From the NCBI RefSeq assembly GCF_025602895.1, contig NW_026516215.1:744001-808000 (forward strand): a stretch of 64,000 nt of DNA, read 5' to 3'. A program made the position numbers and the translations under genes. This stretch comes from Polychytrium aggregatum. Its lineage: Eukaryota > Chytridiomycota > Chytridiomycetes > Polychytriales. Shown here in pieces: positions 1 to 10,798 of the stretch (position 1 is its first letter; each line of letters opens with the position of its first letter). The notes under the pieces are model-generated. The model had not been told where the DNA came from and ran no database searches. It saw only the letters and a program-made list of their open reading frames with translations.

Positions 1-2300
1 GCTCCAATTTCCACCAAAGCAAAATGCCTTGCACCATGAGTCGATTGCCGTTGCAGCAACGACATACATGTCTGGCGACACTGACAAACGCACCCTGGGG
101 CGGCATCGGCAAGCACCCCCGATACGACGACAGCAGCGGATTCTGCCGGCGGATTCTGCTAGCAGATGCTGCCAGCGAACCGCTCGCACCAACGATCCTG
201 GATGAGCGCCGTATCATACTACTATTGCTTCAGGCCGGCGCTGCATACCGCCTCAGTCGGGCTCCGTCGTCCTGGGATGCTTTCTGCTTCTGCTGGTGCC
301 GCTGCTGCCGCCTATCGGTGCAGTGGCGGATGGCTTGGCTTTCTCTGCCAGCACACGCATGCAGACAGACAGGTGCCGCCCGCCTCCTGCTCTCCCGCTC
401 CTCCACGAAATAGAGTTTTGGTTTCTCCCGTGTGGGGCGGTGTCGAAAGAGTCCAGATCCATGCAGCACCCGCTTCCGAGAATCCGAAGCCTACGGTTCG
501 GGGGAGGCGGGAAATCCATTCCAGGATCGTTCTGCAAAGCTTGGAGCTGTCTGTTTTGCAGTCTTTCCTGTCGGTCCGCGTTCTCTGTCTCGATCGAGAA
601 GACCAAAACCTTAGCTGGACGGCCTCGGGGGCTGCGTGCAGAAGCCGGTCCGAGACGTTTGTTGTCACTGGCTGGCTGCCGACAAGAGCGTCGGGGGAGC
701 TGGGGCAGGAGTGGTTCTGGATCAGAGAGTAGTTTGCGGTTGGATCTGAAGGGGAGATCTGAGGCTGAGGCTGAGGTGCCAGGAGCAAGGAAGGCCATGA
801 AAGCCGGTGCTCGATCCGAAGGCGCTGGGGAACCTGTGCAGGCCGCGGAGAACAACATGCAGCCGGGCCATGAAGGCGAGGGACGCTTCGAGTTTTGTCT
901 TGTCTTGGGCCGCACGCGCTGGGTGTCTTGGAAGGCCGACAGCCAGATCGCAGCCCCGTGCCTGGCGAATGTTTGGGTGCGTGCATTTGAGGCCACAAGG
1001 CGGCAGGCAGCCTTTCCAGCGCACGCGGCCTCCACCGGGCTCTGCGGCTCCACGGGGCCATACTCTGAGCCAGAGCCAGGGGGGATGAGGAGAGCAAGAG
1101 AAGGGGGTGCTCGACTGTTCGCTTGCCTGCTTGCTTGTGGGAGAACGGGGCCGAGGCGTGTGCGAATGCACATCGGCCATGGCGGATGCAGACGGGGACA
1201 GCCCGATGGCAGAGAGCTGCTCCTGTGGCCCAGCAAAAGGAAGATGTCATCCGCGAGGACATGCACGAGCTGGTGGGTGCATTAGTGGGTGGCACGACCC
1301 GGGCGACCGCGGATATGGCAGCATGGGTTGAATCGCATGGGTTGTGTTGCCAGGCCATGTCGAATGCAACAGGATGCTGGTGCAATCGCCGATGTGTCTG
1401 CTCTGCTCTGTTCTGCTCCGTTTGTTGCAATCGAGGTCGGCTCTGGCGAAGAGCACGCTGTCGGAGAGGAGTTTGGTGGGAGACTGTCGGTGGCCTGCCG
1501 TGGCCCTGCTGTGGCCCTGCTGTGGCCAACCCACCCATGCGCGCTGGTGGTGGTGGAGGAGGAGGAGCCGGCGCACATTTTTGCGCGAACTCGACTGGCA
1601 AGCCCGGCAGCAAGCTTGGTTCCCGCCGGCTTGGACAACCCAGTGCAACCGCTGCTATCTCTCGCTCTCGCTCTCACTCTCTCCGTATCTCTTGTGGATG
1701 GCCGCCTGGGCAAAAGACCGAGTCAGGCCGACGAGCCCGGTGGGACACCCGGCCGCTGGTGCCCGGCACCAGATCGGGTGCAAGAAACGTGCGAGGGGCT
1801 CGCCGCGGGCCTGGCCACAATCTGTGGCAGATCCTGAGCATCGTGGCGACCTCAAGCCGGGCAAAAAAACGAGGTCAGACTCAGCGAGCGGCGAGCGGCC
1901 AAGCGGTCCATCCGCGGGACCTCGTTGTTGGAGCCGAGCCGCAGATCGCGAGGTCTCGCGGATGAGCCGCAGGACGATTCGCAGACCAGTCGCCGTCGCA
2001 GGGGGGCCGACCAGCGTGCCAGGCGGGCATGTGGGGGCCAGAGAACGGGCGCTGGTTGGCCAGCAGCTGGGGTTGCACGGCTGGTTCTGGATCGCGCCTG
2101 GGCCCGAGGGAACGCGGCGCGTGCAAGCAGAGTGGGCCGAGTCGATGCTCCGATGGACGCACGTGCGGGCCGATGCCGCAACGGCGCTGTACAGCACGGC
2201 GACACAGCGGACGCGACGGTGGTGTCGCTGCAGTGGGTGCTGTTGCTGCTGTGGGTGCCCTGGGTGGTGGTGGTGTAGACGCAAGTTGGGGTGGGTTGGG

Positions 2301-2304
<4 letters not shown>

Positions 2305-2335
<31 letters not shown>
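2305..2335. repeat. GCT trinucleotide microsatellite
   Basis: About ten consecutive GCT units, followed by degenerate GCT/GAT/CCT units to about 2375. Frames through it give poly-Gln, poly-Ala or poly-Cys, and none belongs to a supported gene. Confidence 0.85.
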
Positions 2336-2653
2336 ATGCTCCTGCGCTTGCTGATGCTCCTGCTGATGCCGCTGCCGAAATGCATCGGCTTCGGCCCGGG
2401 ACGCATATCGGCCAACATGCTCTTTTGGCGACGCAACCAACATTCGTGCTGTTTCTGCTATTCCTGCTGACGGATTCCAACAGCACGCAGCATGCTGTGA
2501 TTCCAACAGCACGCAGAGACTCAAGCAGCATGCTCTTGTTCTGGATGCAAGCACATTCTCGCTCTGTCGCCCTTGTCTGCCACCCACCCAATCGACGCGT
2601 CGGCACCGACCGCCACCCGCGCCCCGGCCACCGCGATGATTCGCCGGCAGATG

Positions 2654-2659
2654 CACGTG
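2654..2659. promoter_or_regulatory. Candidate E-box (CACGTG) upstream of the phosphate transporter
   Basis: A palindromic CACGTG lies about 470 bp upstream of the transporter start codon. A second copy with the same flanking bases lies at 2160-2165. In yeast, CACGTG is the core of the Pho4 site that drives PHO84 under phosphate starvation. Whether a Pho4-like factor acts here is inference, since six-base sites also occur by chance. Confidence 0.25.
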
Positions 2660-3052
2660 CAAGCGCGCAACGCGCTCTCTTCGTCACACATCGTCGCGCA
2701 TTGTCGCACGCCGTCACACACTGTCATCCCAGCTCGCCACAGTCTCTGTGAGCCCACCCGCGCCTGCCCACAAGCCCGCCGGGGCACGAAGGAAAAAAAC
2801 ATGCCGCCCTTGCCGCCCGCCCCTCGCCCGCCTGCCGCCCGCCCCGCCCGCCTCTCGCCCCCCCGGCGCGTGCTTTCCCGCCCCAGCGAATCACCGCTGT
2901 CCATTCCTTCGCCCAGCCAGTCGCGCTTGTTGGTCTCCGCCCATGTTCTCCTTCTCGTCGTGTCCCGTCGGTCCATGCGCGGGCCTGGCGTTCCGTCGCC
3001 AACGTTCCCTCTCGCCCACGAGGCGGCCTTCGGCGGCCTTCCGAACCTAGCA

Positions 3053-3058
3053 TATAAG
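3053..3058 (+). promoter_or_regulatory. TATA box of the phosphate transporter gene
   Basis: TATAAG lies 72-77 bp upstream of the ATG, in an otherwise C-rich stretch typical of the 5' leader of a strongly expressed fungal gene. Confidence 0.55.
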
Positions 3059-3129
3059 CCGCTCCCGCTCCCGCCTCCCCTTCCCGCTTCTTCACCACCT
3101 CACACCAGCTTCCCGCACACTGTCCGGAA

Positions 3130-4674
3130 ATGTCTGCCGTCGAAGCCGTCAAGCAAAAGCGTGCCAAGGCCTACGCCCATCTCGATGAGGCCAAGCTCGG
3201 CTGGTTCCACTTGAGAGCCGTCCTCGTCTCTGGTGCCGGTTTCTTCACCGACCAGTATGACAACTTCATCATCAGCTTGGCCCTGCCCATGATCTACCAG
3301 GTCTACTACCCCTCGGACCCCTCCATGCTCAAGGCCTCCAACTTCACCAAGCAGTACCCCGACTACGACGCCTGGATGAAGGCCGCCACCCCCTGGGGTA
3401 ACTTTGTCGGCCAGGTCGGCTTCGGTTACCTCGGTGACAAGCTCGGCCGCAAGAACATGTACGGTATCGAGCTGATCGTCATCATCGTCTCGACCATCGG
3501 TTCCGCCTTCTCTGCCAGCTCTGTCCGTGGTGCCAACATCCTTCAGGTCCTTGCCGTCTGGCGTTTCTTCCTCGGTATCGGTATCGGTGGTGACTACCCT
3601 CTCTCTGCCATCATCACCTCCGAGTTCGCCAACGTCAAGTGGCGTGGTATGCTCATGGCCGCCGTCTTCTCCATGCAAGGTGTTGGTATCCTCGTCGGTG
3701 CCCTCGTCACCCTCGCCACCCTCGCCGCCCTCCAGTCCTACATTGTTGCCGACCCCGCCTACCTCGACCTTGTCTGGCGTATCATGATCGGTTTCGGTGT
3801 CATCCCCGCCATGTCTGCCATCTACTTCCGTCTCACCATCCCCGAGACTCCCCGTTACACCGTTGATGTCATTGGTGCCGTCGACCAGGCCGCCGCCGAT
3901 GTCGAGAAGGTCCTCGCCCTCAACTCCACCGCCGATGTCTCCTCCAACTGGAAGGGTGAGGAGGTCGCCGAGACCCGCGCCAACGTCAAGAAGGGTGGCT
4001 TCTGGGCCCACTTTGGCCAGTGGAAGCACGGCAAGGTCCTCATCGGTACCTCCGTCGCCTGGTTCTGTCTCGATGTCGCCTGGTACGGTCTTACCCTCAA
4101 CCAGGGCACTGTCCTTACCCTCATCAACTGGAACGGCTCCAACTCGCTCGCCCCCTACGACAACTACTTCCAGAAGACCATTGGCCAGATCATCATTGTC
4201 TCCATGGGTACCCTCCCCGGTTTCATTGTCGTTGTTGCCCTGATCGAGAAGCTCGGCCGCAAGCCCATCCAGCTCCTTGGCTTCGGTGTCATTGCCGTCT
4301 GCCTGTTCATCATCGCCGGTGCCTGGAACACCATCAAGACCAACACCGTCTTCTTCACCATCGTCTACACCATTGCCCAGTTCTTCTTCCAGTTTGGCCC
4401 CAACACCACCACCTTCGTTGTTCCCGGTGAGGTCTTCCCCACCCGCTTCCGTTCCACTGCCCACGGTATCTCTGCCGGTCTCGGCAAGCTCGGTGCCATC
4501 GTCGGTACCCAGGCCATCAGTGGTCTCTGGAACAGCAGCCCCACCGCTGTCATCTACATCTTTGCTGGTGTTATGGTTGTTGGTGGTGCCTCCACCTTCC
4601 TGATCCCCGAGACCAAGGGCAAGACTCTTGAGGAGCTCTCTGGTGACGACGAGGTCTTCCACACTGATGCTTAA
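3130..4674 (+). CDS. PHO84: High-affinity phosphate:H+ symporter (Pho84 family, MFS)
   Basis: A single-exon gene of 514 residues encoding a plasma-membrane major-facilitator protein that imports inorganic phosphate with protons. The order of features fits the Pho84/PHT1 family: a short cytosolic N-terminus, an FFTDQYD segment near residues 37-43 at the first helix, the MFS loop motif GDKLGRK between helices 2 and 3, the family signature GIGGDYPLSA at about 150-160, a PETPRYT motif before the central loop, a second MFS half, and a PETKGKTLEELS motif near the C-terminus. The length suits the family (about 510-590). Codon use is extremely biased toward C-ending codons, unlike most neighbours, suggesting high expression. 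A TATA box and two CACGTG elements lie upstream. The start is the first ATG after the TATA box. The bias also produces a complete antisense open frame, which I treat as an artefact. Confidence 0.95.
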   Translation: MSAVEAVKQKRAKAYAHLDEAKLGWFHLRAVLVSGAGFFTDQYDNFIISLALPMIYQVYYPSDPSMLKASNFTKQYPDYDAWMKAATPWGNFVGQVGFGYLGDKLGRKNMYGIELIVIIVSTIGSAFSASSVRGANILQVLAVWRFFLGIGIGGDYPLSAIITSEFANVKWRGMLMAAVFSMQGVGILVGALVTLATLAALQSYIVADPAYLDLVWRIMIGFGVIPAMSAIYFRLTIPETPRYTVDVIGAVDQAAADVEKVLALNSTADVSSNWKGEEVAETRANVKKGGFWAHFGQWKHGKVLIGTSVAWFCLDVAWYGLTLNQGTVLTLINWNGSNSLAPYDNYFQKTIGQIIIVSMGTLPGFIVVVALIEKLGRKPIQLLGFGVIAVCLFIIAGAWNTIKTNTVFFTIVYTIAQFFFQFGPNTTTFVVPGEVFPTRFRSTAHGISAGLGKLGAIVGTQAISGLWNSSPTAVIYIFAGVMVVGGASTFLIPETKGKTLEELSGDDEVFHTDA

Positions 4675-6022
4675 ACGACCACCCCCCCCATCTCCTGGAT
4701 ACTTCTGTCTTCACCGTTTGTCCGGCCCTCGCCCTCTCCTCGCTTGTCCCAGAGTCCTTTTTTCCTGAAATTCTAGAGTTTTTCCTTTCCTCCTTCCTGC
4801 CAATCGACATGTCCAAAATCCACCACACACGCTCACAACTCCACGCTCCAGCTCGGCTTGATCTGTTCAGTTCTCTCTTTTTTTTGTTGAATTCACAACC
4901 CGACCACATCTCTTGTCTCTCTCCACAAAGTGTTTATAGAGTGCAATCCGCAAGTTTTGTACTATAGTTTGATGCCGAATGAATGAATAAACCACTCTGG
5001 GCTCTGAACTTTCTCTCGCTTCCCTGACAATATCGGTGCTTGCTTTTGCTTGCTTGCTCGGGGATGGGATGGTCATTCCTTGCACTTGCTTTGCGATGCT
5101 GGCTGGCTGGCTGTCTTTCAGTCACGGCGGATGATACCATTCGACCTGGCGGCTTTTCCACCAGGCCGACTCGGCAATCCTCCACCACCCCTCAGAACCA
5201 GCACGCGCCTCCGTGGGTATTCGTCGCTGCAGCGCTCTGACCCCCCCCCGCCGTCCCATAGTGTTTTCTTGGAGGCGATGACCTTCCACATGGCCTCCGC
5301 CTCCCGCCGTGGCCTGCGATGAGCACATCCCCCTCCCATGTGGCAGTCGAGCGGGGGGATGGGGAGGACGGGGTGACTCGGATCGCGCAAGAGTGTCCGG
5401 CCACGCCATGCCATCGCGCCAACGGGTCCTGTTTGTCCGGGAGTGCCGACATCAGGACAAGCACTCCTCATCCACAGGGCACTCCTTTGCAGGGGATCGA
5501 GATCGATGAATATGAAATATGAAATATTCCCGCTGGCTTGCCGGCGTATTTTCTTTCGTTCAACACAAGATGCGGATTGAACAGCGGCCAACTACAAACA
5601 GCGCAGGCGCAAGAAAGGTAGAGCAGAATCAAATGGGGGGGGGCGGGACGAGATCAAAGCAGTCAAACATGGTGGCTAGTTGCACGGAGAGTCAAGGCAG
5701 AGGCGTGAGAGGAACAAGAGGGTCGAAGGGATCGGGAAGGGCAGGAGCGATGCGGAAATGGGAGGTAGTGGTAGTAGCGATAGAGAGGAAAGGGAGGAGG
5801 AAGGAGAAGAAAGCGCCCAAAGAGAGATATAACATCATCCGAATGAGGGGCCGCAGGTACAAAAGAGGGGTGGCCCGGGGATATGCACTGGATACAAACG
5901 ACATCATGGATGGGTGAGATGCGATGGGGGGCGGAAGGAGCCAGCGGCAGAGGACAAGACTTGGGAGACATGAGGAGGCAACCAGCCGCGATACACCCGC
6001 TCGCAGTCCGCCCTTCTCATCT
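4675..6022. other. Intergenic region between convergent genes
   Basis: Holds the 3' ends of the phosphate transporter (+) and CK2 beta (-). An AATAAA at about 4986-4991, some 310 bp past the transporter stop, is a candidate polyadenylation signal. A purine-rich plus-strand stretch lies at 5690-5850. No gene is supported. Confidence 0.6.
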
Positions 6023-8345
6023 CTACTCGTCATCAAGATACAAATCCCTCACAGGAGGCGGCCTCTTCTTCAGCGGGTCGGGGCGGAATGCCCCCGTAAC
6101 GACCTCGCCACGGGGCGTGGGCATGCCCTCTTTCCATCGCAGCCACGTCATTTTCGGGCCGTTGACGGCTCCTTCGTTCAGTCTGAATCCAAAGACCTTC
6201 GGAACGTAGTAGGCATAGTCCGGGTACGTGACCTTGTCCTTTGGCGAGTGCTCGTCGTCGTCGTCATCATCATCATCATCGTCGTCGTCATCGTCGTCGT
6301 CTTTGTAAAAGTCGTCCACTTCCGAGTCGCCATCGTGGTGGTGGCGATCGTCGGCGCTTTCGGAGCCATCGGAATGATCTGAATCGGATTGGAACGGAGA
6401 CTCGATCGTCAGCTGTTCGATCGGAGGGTCATGCAGCCGCTTGTGGGGCGAATAGAGCGGTGGTATCAGCTCCGGGAACGTGAGAAACAACATATGAGGG
6501 AAGGTCGTTCCGAAGAATGCGCCGTCAAAGTTTTGATGCGTGGGCTAGGAGCGGCCCAGGGAGTCGACGGTATGGGGTCGAGTCAAAGGAATCGTGTAGG
6601 GTGGCATGGCACGGAAACGGGGTGGAGCCGTCACATTTTTGAAGCGTCGGCCATGATGGCGTCCGTGCAGTATCATCAATCGCAATACCAGCCAAGGAAA
6701 CCCCGATCGGCCAAGAAGCGAGTGCAAGCGGTGAGTGAGTGACGATGCGAGTCATTGCGTGTAAGACAGAAGCTCGAATGTTGCCTCGTCCAACCCACCA
6801 ACCCACCAACACACCGACACACCGACACACCGACACACCGACACCCACAGATACAATTCACCGCGCGCTCTGGACCGAGCCATCACACCGAGCCGTCTTA
6901 CCTGTGACGGGAAATACAAGTCCCCACACCGTGGGCAAAACATCTTGACGGTATCGACCCCGAGCTGGTCCGACGTGCCGCAAGGCACAAGTCCCGAGCC
7001 GCCACAGAGCACCCGCGGACAGACCCCAAAGAGCCGGGCCTGGAACTTTTCGCCCATCTGCTGCAGGCCCTGTTTCGTGAGGATGTAGCGCTGGTGAATC
7101 AGACCGTAGAGGGTGTAGGCCGAGTTCTTTGCCAGCTTTTCTTCATGCGCCGACAACGGCGTCTCTTGTTCCAGGTCCAGGATGATATCCATCGCCTCGC
7201 GGTAGTGTGGTACGAGCCACTGCAGACCCGTCAGATTGAAGTCGTCGTAGGCGAACTCTTCCGCCACTTCGACAAAGATCTCGTGGCCTTGCAGAGCCAA
7301 AGCCAAAGCCAAAGCCAAAGCCAGAATCGAGGCCATGATTAGAGCAGAACATGATAGTAGAGCGTTCGCAGAATAGATCCTTCGCAGATCCGGCCATCCG
7401 ATCGTCCGAGCAGGCACGTGGAACTGGAGGACGACGGCATAGCCAGCAAGCCACGGCGAGGATCCCGACAAAGGGCATACAGCAATCCAACTCGATGGAG
7501 CCTCGATTGAACCACCAAAGAGCGAGGCATCGCCCAGACTACTAGCGACTAGGGGGGGGGATAAAAAGCGCCGCGGCAGGAGGCCTACCTTGAAGCGAGC
7601 AATACCAGTGGATCCAGCTAATGAACGAGGACCCGTCGCTCGAAGCATCGTAGATTGACTCGGATTGATCTGGGAGCAGTTTCCACAGTTTCCACAGTTT
7701 TCGCAGGTCCAGGTTAGGTCGTTGGCGAGGCAGGGGTTGGACGCCCAATATCGTAGGCATCACAGAGGCAGATCGTAGTGATGGCCGACCGGGAGCCGCA
7801 GAGACAATCCGGAAAGCGTTAGTCACTCTGTTCGACGCACCATTTCGGAGGAGCCTGCATCCGCAGCAGCTCCGGCTTGGAGCAAACCCAGCAAGAAGAT
7901 CGATCCCGCCAGCAATTTGTCGCAGCAGAGCCCATCGCCCCCATATTCCGTAGATCGTATCAGCTTCGATCTCGATCTGCTCCGGTACGCTTCGGTGTGC
8001 TCCGGCTGTGGCTCATTGCCTTGTCCAAAATGCCTTCTGCCGCTTGCTTCTTGCCCTCCGCATCCCAGATTCTGCGTCCTGCGTCCTGTTTGTTCATCTC
8101 CCCTCCCCTCGACCGAAAGCCCCATCGTTACCATCATCGCTGTGAGCATCGCCCTCACCGTGGTGGTTGGCAACTTCATGGCTAGCATGGGCGTGTCCTT
8201 GGTTGGCGTGCCCAGAGGCGGTTTGGCGAGCGTATGAGTAAGCCTGGTTGAATTGTCCGCTCGGCAAGCTGCCCGTCACGACCGTTGGAAGTGAGTAGGC
8301 CGGCTGGCCGCGGAATTGCTTGGCGAGCTGGCTGGGATCGGCCAT
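6023..8345 (-). CDS. CKB1: Casein kinase 2 regulatory (beta) subunit
   Basis: Four exons: 8345-8132, 7669-7589, 7287-6902 and 6544-6023 (400 residues). It is the regulatory subunit that dimerises and docks the catalytic subunits of protein kinase CK2. Exon 2 gives FISWIHWYCSLQG, the CK2 beta N-terminal signature. Exon 3 carries FNLTGLQWLVPHYREAMD and the zinc site C188/C193/C216/C219 (CX4C...CX2C). Exon 4 has the FFGTTFPHMLFLTFPEL dimer segment and YVPKVFGF. All splice junctions are GT-AG and in phase. Two extensions are odd: a His/Gln-rich N-terminus of about 71 residues encoded by a separate exon, and an acidic insertion with about 16 consecutive Asp between FPEL and YVPKVFGF. The protein is therefore much longer than the usual 215-280 residues. 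Exon 1 rests on phase match and a good ATG rather than on conserved sequence. Confidence 0.92.
6796..6847. repeat. Tandem repeat in CK2 beta intron 3
   Basis: About five copies of an 8-base ACACCGAC-type unit, preceded by CCAACCCA units. It lies wholly within the 6545-6901 intron. Confidence 0.8.
7294..7323. repeat. Hexamer repeat in CK2 beta intron 2
   Basis: Five perfect AGCCAA units sit directly beside the 3' splice site of the 7288-7588 intron, so on the transcribed strand the polypyrimidine region is replaced by a TTGGCT repeat. Confidence 0.8.
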
Positions 8346-9771
8346 GGCTGAAGCGGTCGTTTGGTGGTGGAGTTGGGCGGTTGGCTAAAAGAAGACTCTC
8401 CCGACGCAACGGTGGAGAGAAGGGGCGATGAAGCAAGGCCCCGATTGGATGGACTGGACGGCGATGGGACAAACGTTGGTAGTATCGGCCATGTTCGAGC
8501 GGAGTCGGGAACGAACGAATAGAGCCACCGTCAAGCCGATGAATGGCCGGCGAGATAGAGCAGGCCGATCCGTATCAGTATCCCCGAATGGTTTGGGCCA
8601 GAGCGTATGGGGTTTGCAGAAAGAGGAGGAGGGAAAAGATTAGGATGCTGAAGGGATCAACAAAAGGCACCTCCTGAACTGGCAGCAGAAGCAGAGCGCT
8701 AGGGATGCAGACGCAGATGCACACAGAGAGCGAGCTGCGGCGAGTGTGCCTCCAGTGCCTGGTGTTGGACGAGAGGAAGACGGCGAGCGATCGAGTGACG
8801 GATGACGAGCGCCAAGGCCACCACAACTGACCAGAAAAGCGGTTGGGCAAACGGGCGCGACGGCCGAACAGGCGGGGACTTGTGAGCAGGAGGGAGTCTC
8901 GGAGGTTGGCGAAGTTCCTGAGCTGGTTCCGGCGACAGCGCCGACGGGTGGCCGCTACAGAGGGAGGCGACCGGCGGGGGGCAGGCTTCGGGTTGGCAGC
9001 GGCGGGAGGAAATCTACGGCGCAGACAAGATGCAAGAGAGGAGGAGGAGGCCTGCGACGACGCAACGGGGCACGGCTTTTGAGACCGGGCGTGTTGCTGG
9101 CTGGCCAGCGCAGTTTCGGGGTCTGCGGTTTGAGCGATCACCGGGCCGCCTGTGCAGGATACTTGCTGATGCTGCGTGGGGGCCTCGCCATGCAGCCGGC
9201 CACCGACAGCGGACAGGGTCTGCATCGACAGATACTGCATGTCGATGGACAGTGCATGTCGATGGGGAATGCATGTCGATGGAGAATGCATATGTCGGTA
9301 GTGCTGTGTGGGAACGATGCTGCCGGCAACGAGCTGCATTCCCCCGACACATCCCACACCCCACTCTGTCGGCACATGTCTCGGCACTAATGTGCTTATT
9401 CTCCGACCGAATAGCTGAATGCAGTGGGCATTTGCTGTGCTGGTATCTCCAGCATCACAAGTGTATTGCGGCGCTCGGAGGCCCGGCCGCCTGTTTGCCC
9501 GATCGGAATAGCATCCCGGCGGCTCGTCCAGCCAAAGGATGAGGGGAGGACACGCAGCAGTCTATCGGATGCAGGTGAATATGGATTTGGCAGAAATATC
9601 AAAAGTGCGCATGGCCACGGCCGGCCGAGGAGATGAATGGGCAAGGGCTCTCGGGTTCACGTTCACGGCCGTAAGTATGCGCATTCCCGAGTCGGCGGAC
9701 TGCAATGCCAGTCGGCACGACAAGCATCGCCCGGCGACCCCCGGACGCCAATACTGGCCACGGCGGCGGCA
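8346..9771. other. Intergenic region with a minisatellite
   Basis: Upstream of CK2 beta and downstream of the LLP gene. Open frames here show no conserved motif. At 9236-9296 a unit of about 16 bases (core TGCATGTCGATGG) is repeated three to four times. No gene is supported. Confidence 0.55.
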
Positions 9772-10333
9772 TTACTTTCGCTTGGTAATCTTGCCCGACT
9801 TGCGGCCTGCCTTGCTGATGGCCTTGGCCTTCATCTTGCGCTTGAACTGGTTCTTGTTCATGAACAGTCGCTCCTTCTCCAGCTTGCTCGTCTGGCCGAG
9901 CGACTTTGCCTGGCCATCGGTCTGCATGCTCTCGGATGACTCTTGTTCTCGGTTCGATCGCCGGCCTACCCGCTCGTCCTGCTCTGGCTCTGCGGCCTCG
10001 GTCTCCATGGTGGTGTTGGCATCGATGTGGGCAGGCGACTTGAGTGCCGCCTCGGCCTGCTTTTGAGCCAGCCGCTTCAGTCTCTCGGACTCGACGGGAG
10101 CAAACACCTGCAGTACCACGCAGAGCCGGGTTAGCGTCCGCTCCAGCAACAGCGACGGGGTGGTAATAGCCAACTGGGTCGCGATGATGCCCAAGTTGCC
10201 AGTGGATTGCCAGTGCATTGCCAGTGCATTGCCAGTGCATTGCCAGTGAATTGCCAGTGCATTCGACGCTTACGGCAGTTCGCTTGATGGCGCGGAACTT
10301 GCGCTTGATTTTCGAGTGGGTGGACTTGGCCAT
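9772..10333 (-). CDS. LLP/DUF2423 family nucleolar protein
   Basis: Two exons, 10333-10274 and 10107-9772, giving 131 residues. The N-terminus MAKSTHSKIKRKFRAIKRTA is the hallmark of the fungal DUF2423 domain and of animal LLP-homolog proteins: short basic nuclear/nucleolar proteins linked to pre-60S ribosome assembly in yeast (YBL028C). The spliced continuation VFAPVESERLKRLAQKQ fits the family, and the C-terminus (KNQFKRKMKAKAISKAGRK, then KITKRK) is strongly basic. The splice is phase 0 with GTAAGC...CAG. The intron (10108-10273) is built almost entirely of an 11-base tandem repeat. The start is the first codon of the conserved motif. Its exact biochemical role cannot be read from the sequence. 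Confidence 0.85.
10196..10261. repeat. 11-base tandem repeat in the LLP intron
   Basis: Six near-perfect TTGCCAGTGCA units fill 66 of the 166 intron bases. Confidence 0.9.
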
Positions 10334-10798
10334 GGCTGCGCCGTTGATCAGATGAGTCGGGCTGGGGTCGCTCGGGGCTGTGGATTGATGCGGAACGATG
10401 CAGTGTCGGGCAAGCAGGACCCGGCAGTCGCTCTGGGGTTATTGGAATCGGAGGTGTCCCAGACCAGAAACCCGCTGGGCAACAACAAAAAAAAAGTGAT
10501 TGCGCCACAGCACCGACAGCCTCGCGATCGGCACGACCACTCCAGCTCAGACGCAAGAATCACCCCGACGATCTCGATGCGAATGCTGCTTCTGAGGACG
10601 AGTCTGGCCCGCAAGCGGCTCGCCAGCCAGGCCATCGGCCGCTCCTGTGAGCGATTCTCTGCACGAGTGGGTCGGTGTGTGCTGGACGCTCATGGCCTTC
10701 ACTTGGCACACCACAATCATATCCGCTCTGCACCCACACCCACACACCCACACACCAACCCGCATACCGCTGCCCGCACTCGTCCGTCGTAAGTAGCC
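10334..10798. other. Divergent promoter region
   Basis: About 465 bp between the LLP gene (-) and a small orphan gene (+). A CACACCC-rich stretch lies at 10730-10760, just before the plus-strand start. No TATA box is obvious. Confidence 0.45.

Larger units (their letters stand above)
1..3052. other. Non-coding upstream region
   Basis: No gene is supported here. Long open frames exist on both strands, but they overlap each other, show no recognisable motif and have the composition expected of GC-rich DNA with few stop codons. The region ends in the promoter of the phosphate transporter. It contains a GCT trinucleotide run at about 2305-2335 and a short direct duplication around 2465-2515. Confidence 0.6.

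Noticed and set aside
253-2717. Several long overlapping open frames in the first 2.7 kb on both strands, one with a Gln run.
   Set aside because: They overlap on opposite strands, show no domain or splice pattern, and the Gln run comes from the GCT microsatellite.
3100-4662. 520-codon open frame antisense to the phosphate transporter.
   Set aside because: Fully explained by the codon bias of the sense gene; low-complexity acidic product with no motif.
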